A stretch of 41,779 nucleotides of DNA from CAYSAD01 sp964428955. Lineage in GTDB: Bacteria; Patescibacteriota; Saccharimonadia; Saccharimonadales; Saccharimonadaceae. The notes under the pieces were generated by a model. The model worked only from the letters and a program-made list of their open reading frames with translations, did no database searches and was not told where the DNA came from. Below are positions 1 to 6,664 of the stretch, in pieces. Position numbers and translations under genes: made by a program. Each line of letters begins with the position of its first letter. The stretch's first letter is position 1. The DNA is taken from contig CAYSAD010000006.1 of assembly GCA_964428955.1 (NCBI GenBank), positions 1 to 41,779 of the forward strand, written 5' to 3'.

Positions 1-289
1 CCTGTGTAGCTGGGCCGCAGTCGGCAGCACCATAAACTGGGATTGAAACCAGCTTTGATCCATCGTTGAGTATGTTATTCTCCACAGAGATCTCTTTTTT
101 GGCGATCTTCGCAGCCTTGTAGAGGTAGTCGACCTCACCATCTTTAAAGAGTCGATTCCAGTGATACTTCACTGTTTCTGGGTGAACCGGTTCAGTCTCG
201 TTGAGCATCTTGCCAACCTGACGCATCGAAAAAGTAGACAGATCTTGGTCCTTGATGAGCTTTGCGAGTTGCTGGCGTGTGCTATTCAT
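1..289 (-). CDS. S24/LexA-like self-cleaving repressor (N-terminal part, gene runs off the window)
   Basis: The minus frame is open from ATG 289 to the window edge (96 residues seen). Residues 1-65 look helical and suit a DNA-binding domain. Residues 80-96 read LVSIPVYGAADCGPATQ, the layout of the S24 (LexA/UmuD/phage repressor) cleavage region; the scissile bond would be Cys91-Gly92, as in UmuD (Cys-Gly) rather than LexA (Ala-Gly). The serine/lysine catalytic dyad would lie outside the window. Its own promoter and a perfect palindromic operator lie just upstream, so self-repression and release after DNA damage or another RecA-type signal are inferred. It could instead be a phage-type repressor. 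Confidence 0.72.
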   Translation of the reverse strand, partial: MNSTRQQLAKLIKDQDLSTFSMRQVGKMLNETEPVHPETVKYHWNRLFKDGEVDYLYKAAKIAKKEISVENNILNDGSKLVSIPVYGAADCGPATQ

Positions 290-295
290 ACTCCT

Positions 296-324
296 AGTGT
301 ACGAGAATCGTTAAAAAGTGTCAA
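296..324 (-). promoter_or_regulatory. Promoter of the S24 repressor, leaderless
   Basis: On the minus strand TTGACA (324-319), a 17-base spacer and TACACT (301-296). Six bases then separate the -10 box from ATG 289, so transcription should begin at or next to the start codon. A GGAG lies in those six bases but would be too close to act as a Shine-Dalgarno site. Confidence 0.7.
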
Positions 325-328
325 GGAG

Positions 329-349
329 TGTCAATAGATTCTATTGACA
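329..349. promoter_or_regulatory. Perfect 21-bp palindromic operator
   Basis: TGTCAATAGA, one T, TCTATTGACA: two 10-base arms that are exact reverse complements. It covers the -35 box of the rightward promoter (344-349) and lies just upstream of the -35 box of the leftward repressor promoter. A further TGTCAA half-site starts at 319, exactly 10 bp (one helical turn) from the TGTCAA at 329. This is the expected architecture for a dimeric repressor controlling both promoters. Confidence 0.75.
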
Positions 350-372
350 ATCTTAAAGACACTCGTTATTAT
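344..372 (+). promoter_or_regulatory. Strong rightward promoter inside the operator
   Basis: TTGACA at 344-349, a 17-base spacer and TATTAT at 367-372; predicted start near 379. The -35 box is the right arm of the palindrome, so repressor binding should block it. Confidence 0.75.
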
Positions 373-378
373 CAGTGG

Positions 379-575
379 TGAATGTACGTGTTTTAAAGTC
401 ATGAGGCGAATACGAGACGGCTCAGGATCGAACACGAAGTCTGACCAACCGGGGAAGTTAGGCTATGAAATACCGATTATGCCACAATATGTTCGGTAAT
501 GTTCTGTCAGCCCCTGCCAAGCCATTATATGGACGCAATAACCAAACCTCACCTCTGTTGAGGTTTTTGTTTTTT
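379..575 (+). ncRNA. Candidate small structured RNA under repressor control
   Basis: A promoter at 344-372 and a terminator at 544-571 delimit a transcript of about 190 nt with no convincing gene: the only sizeable frame (from ATG 465) runs straight through the terminator. It can fold: the arms ATACCGA and TCGGTAA enclose a loop around 477-500, and CTGAC and GTCAG can pair outside this. It does not match tmRNA, RNase P RNA or SRP RNA motifs that I can recognise. A short mRNA is the alternative. Confidence 0.45.
544..571 (+). terminator. Intrinsic terminator of the candidate RNA
   Basis: Stem AAACCTCA (544-551) with TGAGGTTT (559-566) and a 7-base loop, followed by TTGTTTTTTG. Confidence 0.8.
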
Positions 576-661
576 GTGACCCCCCAATTCATTCATATTC
601 ACCACCTCTGTAAAAAAGTTCGATTCCGGTTGCCCGTCTTGTGCTTCCGGACATAGATTGT

Positions 662-1576
662 CTAGCTATCTAAGTCTTGTTTGATGATCTCTTTTCGGAG
701 CCAGAGCCTGTCCGTAACTGCGACCGAGTCATCGAATTCCACATTGAGCAAATGGGATAACCAGGCCTGCGTGTCTTGTTGATTTGAAATAATATAATTC
801 TTATTCTCATTAACGCTAATAAGATTAATCATCCAGTTGGAGCTGAGTTCTACCATTGCACTTTCTAGCTCTTCCTTAGAGTTGTTGAGTAGCTTTTTGC
901 CATCCCATACTACTAGCTGTCCGAATTTAAGTTCGATCGGATGTGATTTAAAGGACACTGTCTTTGTATCATTCTTGAGAGAGCCCGCAGGATCACCCGT
1001 GATGTCTTTTTCGCAATCAGTGAAGTATATTGAAGTCCATTCTGCCGGAAGTTCTGCTTTGGCCAGTAGGGCCTTGTAGGCATCATGATCACGCTGAGTC
1101 GTGATGACCGCCCCGAAATTGAGTGTATTGTCTAGTATTCCGCACACAAGTAGCCTTGCGCTCAACTGGCTCATATTCTTAAATTGACCTGCCGCCACCC
1201 AGCGTTCGTAGATTTGGGTGCAAGCTGCACCGACAAATTCTATGTCAGCCTTATCACCGATACGTTGCCGCCAGAAATCTTCATACCCCACATGGTGATC
1301 AATGACCTCGACGACTTTATCTACATCAACAATCTTATCGAGGAATTGCGGCTCAGATACATCTACGATAATGAATTCATCACCTTCCGTAGGGTTGTAT
1401 TCTGAGAGGAGAGAGGCTCCCCAAGATTGAACGACCGCCGGAATACTCTCATTCAACGTAGCCGTGCTAACAGCCACAGCATCAGCTCCTTGTAAAATGA
1501 GTAGTTCAGCGTAAGCAATACTGCATGCGTATGCGTCAATGTCTAAGTAGGATAATCCAGATGTTATGATTTTCAT
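662..1576 (-). CDS. DHH-family phosphoesterase, pyrophosphatase/exopolyphosphatase-like
   Basis: 304 residues with the DHH superfamily metal motifs in order: LDIDAY (Asp12, Asp14), VDVSEP (Asp72), DHH at 93-95 and GILDNTL (Asp149). This layout resembles family II inorganic pyrophosphatases and PPX1/Prune-type exopolyphosphatases more than NrnA, because no GGGGH motif is present at the C terminus. Likely cytoplasmic, Mn-dependent hydrolysis of pyrophosphate, polyphosphate or a small nucleotide; the substrate cannot be decided by eye. It sits in a group of nucleotide-related genes. The ATG overlaps the TGA of an upstream open frame by four bases. Confidence 0.75.
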   Translation of the reverse strand: MKIITSGLSYLDIDAYACSIAYAELLILQGADAVAVSTATLNESIPAVVQSWGASLLSEYNPTEGDEFIIVDVSEPQFLDKIVDVDKVVEVIDHHVGYEDFWRQRIGDKADIEFVGAACTQIYERWVAAGQFKNMSQLSARLLVCGILDNTLNFGAVITTQRDHDAYKALLAKAELPAEWTSIYFTDCEKDITGDPAGSLKNDTKTVSFKSHPIELKFGQLVVWDGKKLLNNSKEELESAMVELSSNWMINLISVNENKNYIISNQQDTQAWLSHLLNVEFDDSVAVTDRLWLRKEIIKQDLDS

Positions 1577-1722
1577 TTTGTAATCTTTCTTACTATAAGT
1601 TTACCAGACTCAATGACACCGATCTCAAAATACTTATTATGCAATAAACCGGTTTGGTACTTGTCCAGGAGCTGCTGCCACGAGAATTCTGAAAGTCTAC
1701 AGGTGTAATCTGTAGACCTTTT
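1573..1722 (-). other. Doubtful small open frame coupled to the DHH gene
   Basis: A minus frame ends with TGA at 1573, overlapping the DHH start as ATGA, a typical translational-coupling junction. The frame stays open upstream into the divergent gene at 1739, but I see no ATG/GTG with a ribosome site in the 1577-1738 gap. The last 50 residues look protein-like yet match nothing I know. It may be a gene remnant or an accident of the leader. Confidence 0.2.
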
Positions 1723-1731
1723 TGCTACTAT
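1695..1731 (+). promoter_or_regulatory. Inverted repeat plus -10 box before the MazG fusion gene
   Basis: GTCTACAG (1695-1702) and CTGTAGAC (1710-1717) form a perfect 8-bp inverted repeat that occupies the -35 region. A TACTAT -10 box follows at 1726-1731, seven bases before ATG 1739. The repeat could be an operator; a CTTTTT run after it also makes it terminator-like in the plus direction, but nothing transcribed rightward lies before it. Confidence 0.45.
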
Positions 1732-1738
1732 TAACGTA

Positions 1739-2425
1739 ATGAATAGTGGTATTTCAATCACCCTTATTGGTTCATTCAGAAAAAACCCTGACTCGCTCGG
1801 GAGACTGTTTGAAAATCTATCGTCTCGATACATCGTCCTATCTCCGACAAGCATCGAATGGAACAATCCTGGTGATGAATTCGTAAAGGCAAATCACGAT
1901 AATGATAAATCTATTAAAGAGATCGAAGGGCGTCATTTAAGCGCGATTCGCAACTCGGATTTTGTGGTGCTATTTGCACCCGATGGCTACGTAGGGGTCA
2001 GTGCTGCGCTCGAAATAGGGTTTGCTCACGCATTAGGTGTACCAGTTGTATCAACTGAAAAGGTTAAGGATCAAACTCTCGATGCAATGATAGGCGGCGT
2101 ATTGGGTGAAGAATTACCAAGTATAGATTATGGTCGTGGCCTCAAAGCTCTACAGTCACAGTATTTTAAGGTCGCCAAGCGAAATAATTGGGATAAAGAA
2201 TCTGCACGCGACACCATGCTATTGCTCACAGAAGAAATAGGAGAACTGGCTCGTGCGGTTCGCAAACACGAAGGCCTGAAACGAGACGGGGAGTTTAATG
2301 TCCAATTGAGCGAAGAGCTTGCCGATGTGCAAATCTACTTGGCCCATTTAGCAAATACTGTTGATATTGATCTCGGAGATGCCGTCACAGATAAGATTCT
2401 GAAAAATCATGAGAGGAAAATCTAG
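1739..2425 (+). CDS. Nucleoside 2-deoxyribosyltransferase-like / MazG NTP pyrophosphatase fusion
   Basis: 228 residues in two domains. Residues 5-125 look like a nucleoside 2-deoxyribosyltransferase/TIR-like fold (GSFRKN near the N terminus; SAALEIGFAHALGVPVV with the catalytic-type Glu92). Residues 150-225 carry the MazG signature: EEIGELARAV (Glu165, Glu166, Glu169) and EELADVQIYL (Glu192, Glu193, Asp196), the ExxE-ExxD magnesium site of all-alpha NTP pyrophosphohydrolases. The fusion suggests sanitation or salvage of (d)NTPs. The start is fixed by a TACTAT box seven bases upstream, giving a leaderless mRNA. Neighbouring genes also look nucleotide-related. Confidence 0.75.
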   Translation: MNSGISITLIGSFRKNPDSLGRLFENLSSRYIVLSPTSIEWNNPGDEFVKANHDNDKSIKEIEGRHLSAIRNSDFVVLFAPDGYVGVSAALEIGFAHALGVPVVSTEKVKDQTLDAMIGGVLGEELPSIDYGRGLKALQSQYFKVAKRNNWDKESARDTMLLLTEEIGELARAVRKHEGLKRDGEFNVQLSEELADVQIYLAHLANTVDIDLGDAVTDKILKNHERKI

Positions 2426-2540
2426 CCACACAACAATGGCTCTATAATCGTCCACTAAAACTAAACAGTTTCAGAATTATATCAATCCAAACTTATGTCA
2501 AATTAGCACTGAATTGATTGCTTATTTTTATGTGAAGACC

Positions 2541-2993
2541 CTACCTTAATGATTGGTGCAATGAAACAATATAATCAGCAGGTAAATTGAGTTTCCGAGC
2601 ACTGTCCAGGATAATGTTTCTGTATTTTGCGCTCCAATGAGTCAATCTCCTCGGCTCTCTGACATAGGTAGTAGCAAGGCACTTCTTGTTGTTTGCGTAT
2701 CGGCAGGTGATTATTTTCCTTACGTATGCCCTGTATTTAACACCTTCGAATCCATCGAGACGCACGAGGCAATCAGGGTCTAACTCGTAAATCGCACCCC
2801 ATACTTCAGAGCCTCGTTTTGAAACTATCGTAGCAACTCCACCGCGCCATCTGCTGGAATATCCTGTAATCGCAAACTTATAATTTTGTACCCTTGCTTT
2901 ACCTACAAGAACTGCGTGAGGACATCGTGCAAACATTTGTTTTTGCGATAGGTTTGAACCATAAGCGAAGTAGTAAATTTTTGTTTTAGACAT
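2541..2993 (-). CDS. Gamma-glutamylcyclotransferase-like (AIG2/GGCT fold) protein
   Basis: 150 residues. It opens with YYFAYGSNLS, the GGCT/AIG2 substrate-binding signature, and has GFEGVKYR with Glu83 as the likely catalytic acid. Family members cyclise gamma-glutamyl amines or amino acids to 5-oxoproline; the exact substrate is unknown here. Transcribed leftward, divergent from the HD gene, with an AT-rich TAATATATA box just before ATG 2993, again leaving almost no leader. It is monocistronic as far as can be seen. Confidence 0.75.
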   Translation of the reverse strand: MSKTKIYYFAYGSNLSQKQMFARCPHAVLVGKARVQNYKFAITGYSSRWRGGVATIVSKRGSEVWGAIYELDPDCLVRLDGFEGVKYRAYVRKIITCRYANNKKCLATTYVREPRRLTHWSAKYRNIILDSARKLNLPADYIVSLHQSLR

Positions 2994-3059
2994 TACTTTA
3001 TATATTACACCATAGTAGGTTCAATAAGCATCCTTTAACCCCTAACGAGATAAAATGAG

Positions 3060-3088
3060 TTCATCTCACTTTTTTATCTTGCTATACT
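3060..3088 (+). promoter_or_regulatory. Promoter of the HD hydrolase gene, leaderless
   Basis: TATACT at 3083-3088 is six bases before ATG 3095. The -35 region (3060-3065, TTCATC) is weak. Confidence 0.6.
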
Positions 3089-3094
3089 AGCCCT

Positions 3095-3682
3095 ATGCCC
3101 AAGCCCGATCCGCTCTTCTTTTCTTTACAGCAAATGATGATTGATTTGTCGCTAATAGACCGTAACCATTATCTGGCGAAAACTGATAGGCAAGAGAACG
3201 ACATTGAACACAGCATGACCGTCGCCGTCTTATGTTGGTACATTCACGATGCCTATAAAATCGATCTGGACATAGCTAAGATTCTTAAGTATGCAATTGC
3301 TCATGATTTCGTCGAACGCTACGCTGGAGATGTCAATACCTTTGCTAGTGTTGCCGAACGTAATGATAAGGTAAAACGCGAACAGCAATCCCTTGAGAAG
3401 TTGTCTGATGAATTCAGTGGCTTCGGTGACATGATAGCGTCAATGCGTCACTACGAAGCGAAAGATGACGAAGAATCGCTATTCGTCTGGACAGTAGATA
3501 AAATGCAGGCGATGATCATGGGTGATCTGGACAGTTGGCGCCCCTATGCCGAGCTTTCCATATCGTATGATCAATTCTGTACGAAATATCAAGAGCTACT
3601 GGAAGTCTCATCGAAGTATTGCCGAGAGATATTCGAAGGGTTAATCAAATACAGTCGATCAACCTATTACGATAGGCCGTAG
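3095..3682 (+). CDS. HD-domain hydrolase, YfbR-like (5'-nucleotidase type)
   Basis: 195 residues. Metal-binding residues of the HD superfamily are visible: His39 in NDIEHS, His70-Asp71 in AIAHDFVERYAGD, and a late Asp in WTVDKMQA near residue 144. The pattern, including Glu74 after the HD pair, resembles the YfbR/HD_3 group that removes phosphate from deoxynucleoside monophosphates. That would suit the adjacent MazG fusion and DHH genes. No ribosome site precedes ATG; the -10 box is six bases away. The substrate assignment is inference. Confidence 0.7.
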   Translation: MPKPDPLFFSLQQMMIDLSLIDRNHYLAKTDRQENDIEHSMTVAVLCWYIHDAYKIDLDIAKILKYAIAHDFVERYAGDVNTFASVAERNDKVKREQQSLEKLSDEFSGFGDMIASMRHYEAKDDEESLFVWTVDKMQAMIMGDLDSWRPYAELSISYDQFCTKYQELLEVSSKYCREIFEGLIKYSRSTYYDRP

Positions 3683-3941
3683 TCCGATTATTTGACGCGA
3701 AAATCAACATCATTTTTAATCCGATTAGGCTATAATGGATATGGTTATGTAAGTACTGGCGAAAGCTTTTCCACTTACAAACCTTACAGTGGCGTCACCC
3801 GACGTCTCATATTCAATCGTGAACAAGGTAAAAAGGATAGTTTGAGCGGTCATTATCTCTTTCCTTTAGTTCACTCACTCCAAAATCCGTTCGCTAATAC
3901 TTAAATTTAGCTTTCTGGCTTGCCAGATACTAGGGGTGGAT
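3683..3941 (+). other. 259-base gap without a convincing gene; hairpins and a promoter
   Basis: A TATAAT lies at 3731-3736. Downstream, TGTAAGT and ACTTACA enclose an 18-base loop, and a perfect 14-base palindrome TCTGGC-TT-GCCAGA spans 3914-3927. The latter immediately precedes GATACT (3926-3931) and a GGGGTGG before ATG 3942, so it may be an operator. A TTG-started frame at 3692 has no ribosome site and an unnatural composition. Confidence 0.4.
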
Positions 3942-4187
3942 ATGAAAAATATTAACAAAACAGTAAACGTCACGGCCTTTGGGTTTCGCAAGAACCAAGA
4001 GTTGTATCCGCAGCGGATAGAGGTTGACGGCAAAACGGTGAGTTTTGTCGACAGCGGAATCAGCTGCCATGTACAACGCGCCGGTCACTTGAGCAAAATA
4101 CTCACGTTGACCGACGGCCTACAGCAATTTCGATTGCGAAGTGACGACCGTGGAGGTGTTTGGACGTTATTGTCGATGGGCGCCTAG
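3942..4187 (+). CDS. Small hypothetical protein (81 aa)
   Basis: Starts at ATG 3942 after GGGGTGGAT, in preference to the in-frame GTG at 3936. The protein is soluble, predicted mostly beta, with the run FGFRKNQELYPQRIEVDGK near the start and WTLLSM near the end, and no membrane segment. I do not recognise a family. A terminator follows closely, so it is a single-gene unit. A compact beta barrel binding a ligand or RNA is possible, but nothing visible decides this. Confidence 0.6.
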   Translation: MKNINKTVNVTAFGFRKNQELYPQRIEVDGKTVSFVDSGISCHVQRAGHLSKILTLTDGLQQFRLRSDDRGGVWTLLSMGA

Positions 4188-4209
4188 CGCGGCCGCCACG
4201 GAAATTGAG

Positions 4210-4239
4210 AGCTCTGCACGAACGCAGGGCTTTTAATTT
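4210..4239 (+). terminator. Intrinsic terminator
   Basis: Stem AGCTCTGC (4210-4217) with GCAGGGCT (4224-4231), one G-U pair and a 6-base loop, followed by TTTAATTTAA. Confidence 0.8.
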
Positions 4240-4270
4240 AAGTTAGCACTAGATTCGATAGCTGGCTTCA

Positions 4271-4298
4271 TTGCACAGACTAATCGATCTGGTATTAT
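4271..4298 (+). promoter_or_regulatory. Promoter of the acidic small protein
   Basis: TTGCAC (4271-4276), a 16-base spacer and TATTAT (4293-4298). The transcript carries a true leader with AGGAGG before ATG 4325. Confidence 0.6.
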
Positions 4299-4324
4299 AG
4301 TAACGATAACGTAGGAGGAATCAT

Positions 4325-4588
4325 ATGCAAGACTCAGACGACGTATCTAACCGACAGGGCAACGAGCCGAGACCGCCATATCAAGACGATTTTGATACCG
4401 GTGACAATAGGACTGACCCGATTATCGATGAAGAGACCGACGATCCAACCGTGGCACTGCAGATTCCTGCCAATGAGTTCAAGGACGAACTTGATAAATA
4501 TGATTTTAGTGGTGTTGATGGTGGCGACGACGATCGGCGTGAGGAACTCGAAGATAAAGACGAGGACAACCCCGCATCTAACCAATAA
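4325..4588 (+). CDS. Very acidic, probably disordered small protein
   Basis: 87 residues, about a third Asp/Glu, ending in an acidic tail (GDDDRREELEDKDED). No fold is visible apart from a short hydrophobic patch (TVALQIPANEFKDEL). A textbook Shine-Dalgarno, AGGAGG with 7-base spacing, and a promoter and terminator on this strand support the plus frame over the two overlapping minus frames. Function unknown; a binding partner for a basic protein would fit the charge. Confidence 0.65.
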   Translation: MQDSDDVSNRQGNEPRPPYQDDFDTGDNRTDPIIDEETDDPTVALQIPANEFKDELDKYDFSGVDGGDDDRREELEDKDEDNPASNQ

Positions 4589-4597
4589 GGCAATTAC

Positions 4598-4619
4598 AAA
4601 GCGCTATATGTAGCGTTTT
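4598..4619 (+). terminator. Short intrinsic terminator
   Basis: CGCTA-TATG-TAGCG (4602-4615), flanked by AAAG and TTTT. Confidence 0.6.
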
Positions 4620-4665
4620 CGGCATGAAGGGTATACAATAGGAGTACGCGAAGTGGAGGGAAACC

Positions 4666-5316
4666 ATGGACGATGATGAAATAATCGACCGACCAGAATC
4701 CTGGGAGGAACAGTCAAAAAAGCATCAGACCAGTCCGTACGAACTGCTTATTCGACAGAGTCGTAAAATCGGCGCGACCGCCACGAAAACCTATGACGTA
4801 ACCCGTGAATTCCTACGGCAAGATGTTGCCACACTCTATCCGCAACAAATTATCCGTTCTAAAACCAAAAAACAAACAAGCACGGAAAAATCAGATAAAA
4901 AGCTCAATCGCATGGTCTCACAGGCCAGTGATGTCCTAGCTTCGGCTCAGACGGTCATCCTACCGATGAATCTGTTCGCCGATACAGTAACCGTCGACCG
5001 AACCCGCGTGACCATCACACTGCGGACATTTTTTTGGTCCGCTAATGTCATTACGCTCAGTATCGAGGATATCCTGAACGTCTCTTGTAGCGTCGGGCCG
5101 TTGTTCGGTTCGCTCAACATTTCAAGCCGAGTCATGAGTTCGACCGACCATTTCGAAATCAATTACTTTTGGCGCAAAGATGCCGTTCACCTGAAAACCA
5201 TCATCCAAGGCTACATCATCGCCGTTCACAACAAGGTTGACACCACTAGCATGAGTCGCGACGACTTAATTAACAAGTTAAGTACTCTCGGTAGAGACCC
5301 AAAATCATCAGCCTAG
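4666..5316 (+). CDS. Hypothetical protein with a C-terminal PH-like domain
   Basis: 216 residues. A polar helical N-terminal half (1-90) is followed by a beta-rich region from about 95 to 195, with alternating strands (DTVTVDRTRVTITLRTFFW, NVITLSIEDILNVSCSVGP) and a final helix (LKTIIQGYIIAVHNK). This resembles bacterial PH-like domains. No transmembrane segment is clear. ATG 4666 follows GGAGGG, and a TATACAAT box lies at 4632-4639. It stands between single-gene units. The PH-like call is by pattern only; otherwise unknown. Confidence 0.55.
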   Translation: MDDDEIIDRPESWEEQSKKHQTSPYELLIRQSRKIGATATKTYDVTREFLRQDVATLYPQQIIRSKTKKQTSTEKSDKKLNRMVSQASDVLASAQTVILPMNLFADTVTVDRTRVTITLRTFFWSANVITLSIEDILNVSCSVGPLFGSLNISSRVMSSTDHFEINYFWRKDAVHLKTIIQGYIIAVHNKVDTTSMSRDDLINKLSTLGRDPKSSA

Positions 5317-5317
5317 A

Positions 5318-5347
5318 TTGCTAGGTAGTCCATAAACTTGCTATACT
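5318..5347 (+). promoter_or_regulatory. Promoter of the P-loop kinase gene, leaderless
   Basis: TTGCTA (5318-5323), an 18-base spacer and TATACT (5342-5347); ATG follows seven bases later at 5355. Confidence 0.65.
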
Positions 5348-5354
5348 GTCATAT

Positions 5355-5921
5355 ATGAAATCACTGAGTCTTTCCAAGCCGCACGCACTAATTATGGTGG
5401 GGCTACCTGGTAGCGGTAAAAGCTTCTTTGCGCACCAATTTGCTGACACCTTCAGCGCTCCGTACGTAAGCGTCGATACAATTCTTGAAATAACTGGAAC
5501 GTCCCATGAGGCTGCAGTCACACTTGTACACCATCAACTGACTGAGATTATGAAAACGAAGAGCTCGTTAATTGTCGAAGCATCCACCTATAGTCGAGCT
5601 GATCGGACTGAATTGACTAAATTATGTCGTAATCATGGTTACGAGCCGCTGCTTGTCTGGGTTCAAGTTGACGAACTGGCCGCTCGTGCCCGATCCCTAA
5701 AAGCGAAACCGTACCGTTCAGCCAACGATCACGATAAAATCGCCAAACGTTTCAGTCCGCCACACGCTACCGAGAAACCGGTCGTCATCAGTGGCAAGCA
5801 CACCTATGCAACACAAGCGAAAATCGTCTTAAAGCGATTATCACTTCCACGTGCCGAGATTTCAATGCACGCCTCGGCACCAGTCCGCTCTATTGCCGAC
5901 ATTCGTAGAAGTAAATCGTAA
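5355..5921 (+). CDS. P-loop nucleotide kinase-like ATPase
   Basis: 188 residues. The Walker A motif GLPGSGKS is at 16-23, followed by YVSVDTILE (acidic residue at the end of strand 2) and a second strand ending LIVEAST. The layout resembles the zeta-toxin/AAA_33/polynucleotide-kinase-type P-loop group that phosphorylates small substrates. An Arg/Lys-rich lid lies at about 115-140. The substrate is unknown. It probably forms a pair with the metallopeptidase gene 11 bases downstream. Toxin-type kinases of this fold are possible, but no antitoxin is adjacent. Confidence 0.65.
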   Translation: MKSLSLSKPHALIMVGLPGSGKSFFAHQFADTFSAPYVSVDTILEITGTSHEAAVTLVHHQLTEIMKTKSSLIVEASTYSRADRTELTKLCRNHGYEPLLVWVQVDELAARARSLKAKPYRSANDHDKIAKRFSPPHATEKPVVISGKHTYATQAKIVLKRLSLPRAEISMHASAPVRSIADIRRSKS

Positions 5922-5932
5922 GGAAATCTGTT

Positions 5933-6628
5933 GTGCCAATCATCAACGACAAAGAGTTTGGCCCGATTACTGTCAGACGCAGTGCTCTTGCGACAAGTGT
6001 ACGGATTCGCGTTTCACCGGCTGGCGAATTGCGTATTTCGGCACCACCCTATACACCGCTGCTACTAATTCGACGGTTCGTTAACTCGTCACGATCTAAA
6101 TTGCGTCCGCTGTTGGTATCACACCACCAGCAAATGGTTTTCAAGAGTGATATGGCAATTGGCAAAAGCCACCATCTTAGCGTGGCGCCTGTCCGCGTCT
6201 CCACAACGTCAGTCAAGCGAACCGGTCAACAAATTATCGTCCGCTTGGCCGAAAATGAGAATATGGCCGATTCATCCGTCCAAAGCTTGATTCGTGGTGA
6301 AGTTATTACAGCACTCCGGCGCGAGGCTAAAAGCTACCTACCAAAACGATTGGCTTACTTAGCCAAGCAATACGACTATCAGTTTACGCGTGTTCGTTTT
6401 TCGCACGCCAGTAGCCGCTGGGGCAGCTGCAGTACCAAAGGTACGATAAGTCTTAATATTGCTCTCATGAAGTTACCATTTGAACTCATCGATTACGTTC
6501 TGTTGCACGAGTTGGCTCACACGCAGCAAATGAACCATAGTCAAGAGTTCTGGTCGACACTTAGCCAAACCAACCCAGACTATAAACTACACCGGCGCGC
6601 GCTGAAACAAGAGTCACCGTCCATATAG
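5933..6628 (+). CDS. YgjP/DUF45-type zinc metallopeptidase
   Basis: 231 residues. The C-terminal part has the family signatures SRWGSCS (162-168) and HELAH (192-196) with a third ligand His202 (HELAHTQQMNH), followed by EFW. These identify the YgjP/M48-like (WLM/SprT-related) zinc peptidase family. The N-terminal half is a beta-rich domain of the kind seen in YgjP. Start GTG 5933 follows AAGGAA. It lies directly after the P-loop kinase and is probably co-transcribed. Its target is not known; the zinc site is intact. Confidence 0.8.
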   Translation: MPIINDKEFGPITVRRSALATSVRIRVSPAGELRISAPPYTPLLLIRRFVNSSRSKLRPLLVSHHQQMVFKSDMAIGKSHHLSVAPVRVSTTSVKRTGQQIIVRLAENENMADSSVQSLIRGEVITALRREAKSYLPKRLAYLAKQYDYQFTRVRFSHASSRWGSCSTKGTISLNIALMKLPFELIDYVLLHELAHTQQMNHSQEFWSTLSQTNPDYKLHRRALKQESPSI

Positions 6629-6664
6629 CAGGTACGCCAAAAACAAGGTATACTATAGCGAGTT

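Noticed and set aside
465..656. 63-residue plus frame near the left edge
   Set aside because: It reads through the terminator at 544-571, and its composition is not protein-like.
1573..1866. 97-residue minus frame overlapping the MazG fusion gene start
   Set aside because: The first part is antisense to a well-supported gene. Only the part up to about 1722 is kept, as a doubtful entry.
3692..3904. 70-residue frame starting at TTG
   Set aside because: No ribosome site, aromatic/Ser-rich composition typical of chance frames, and it includes a TATAAT and hairpins.
4334..4593. Two minus frames opposite the acidic protein
   Set aside because: One is Ser-rich and the other Ile/Val-rich, as expected from antisense of Asp/Glu codons; the plus strand has the promoter, AGGAGG and terminator.
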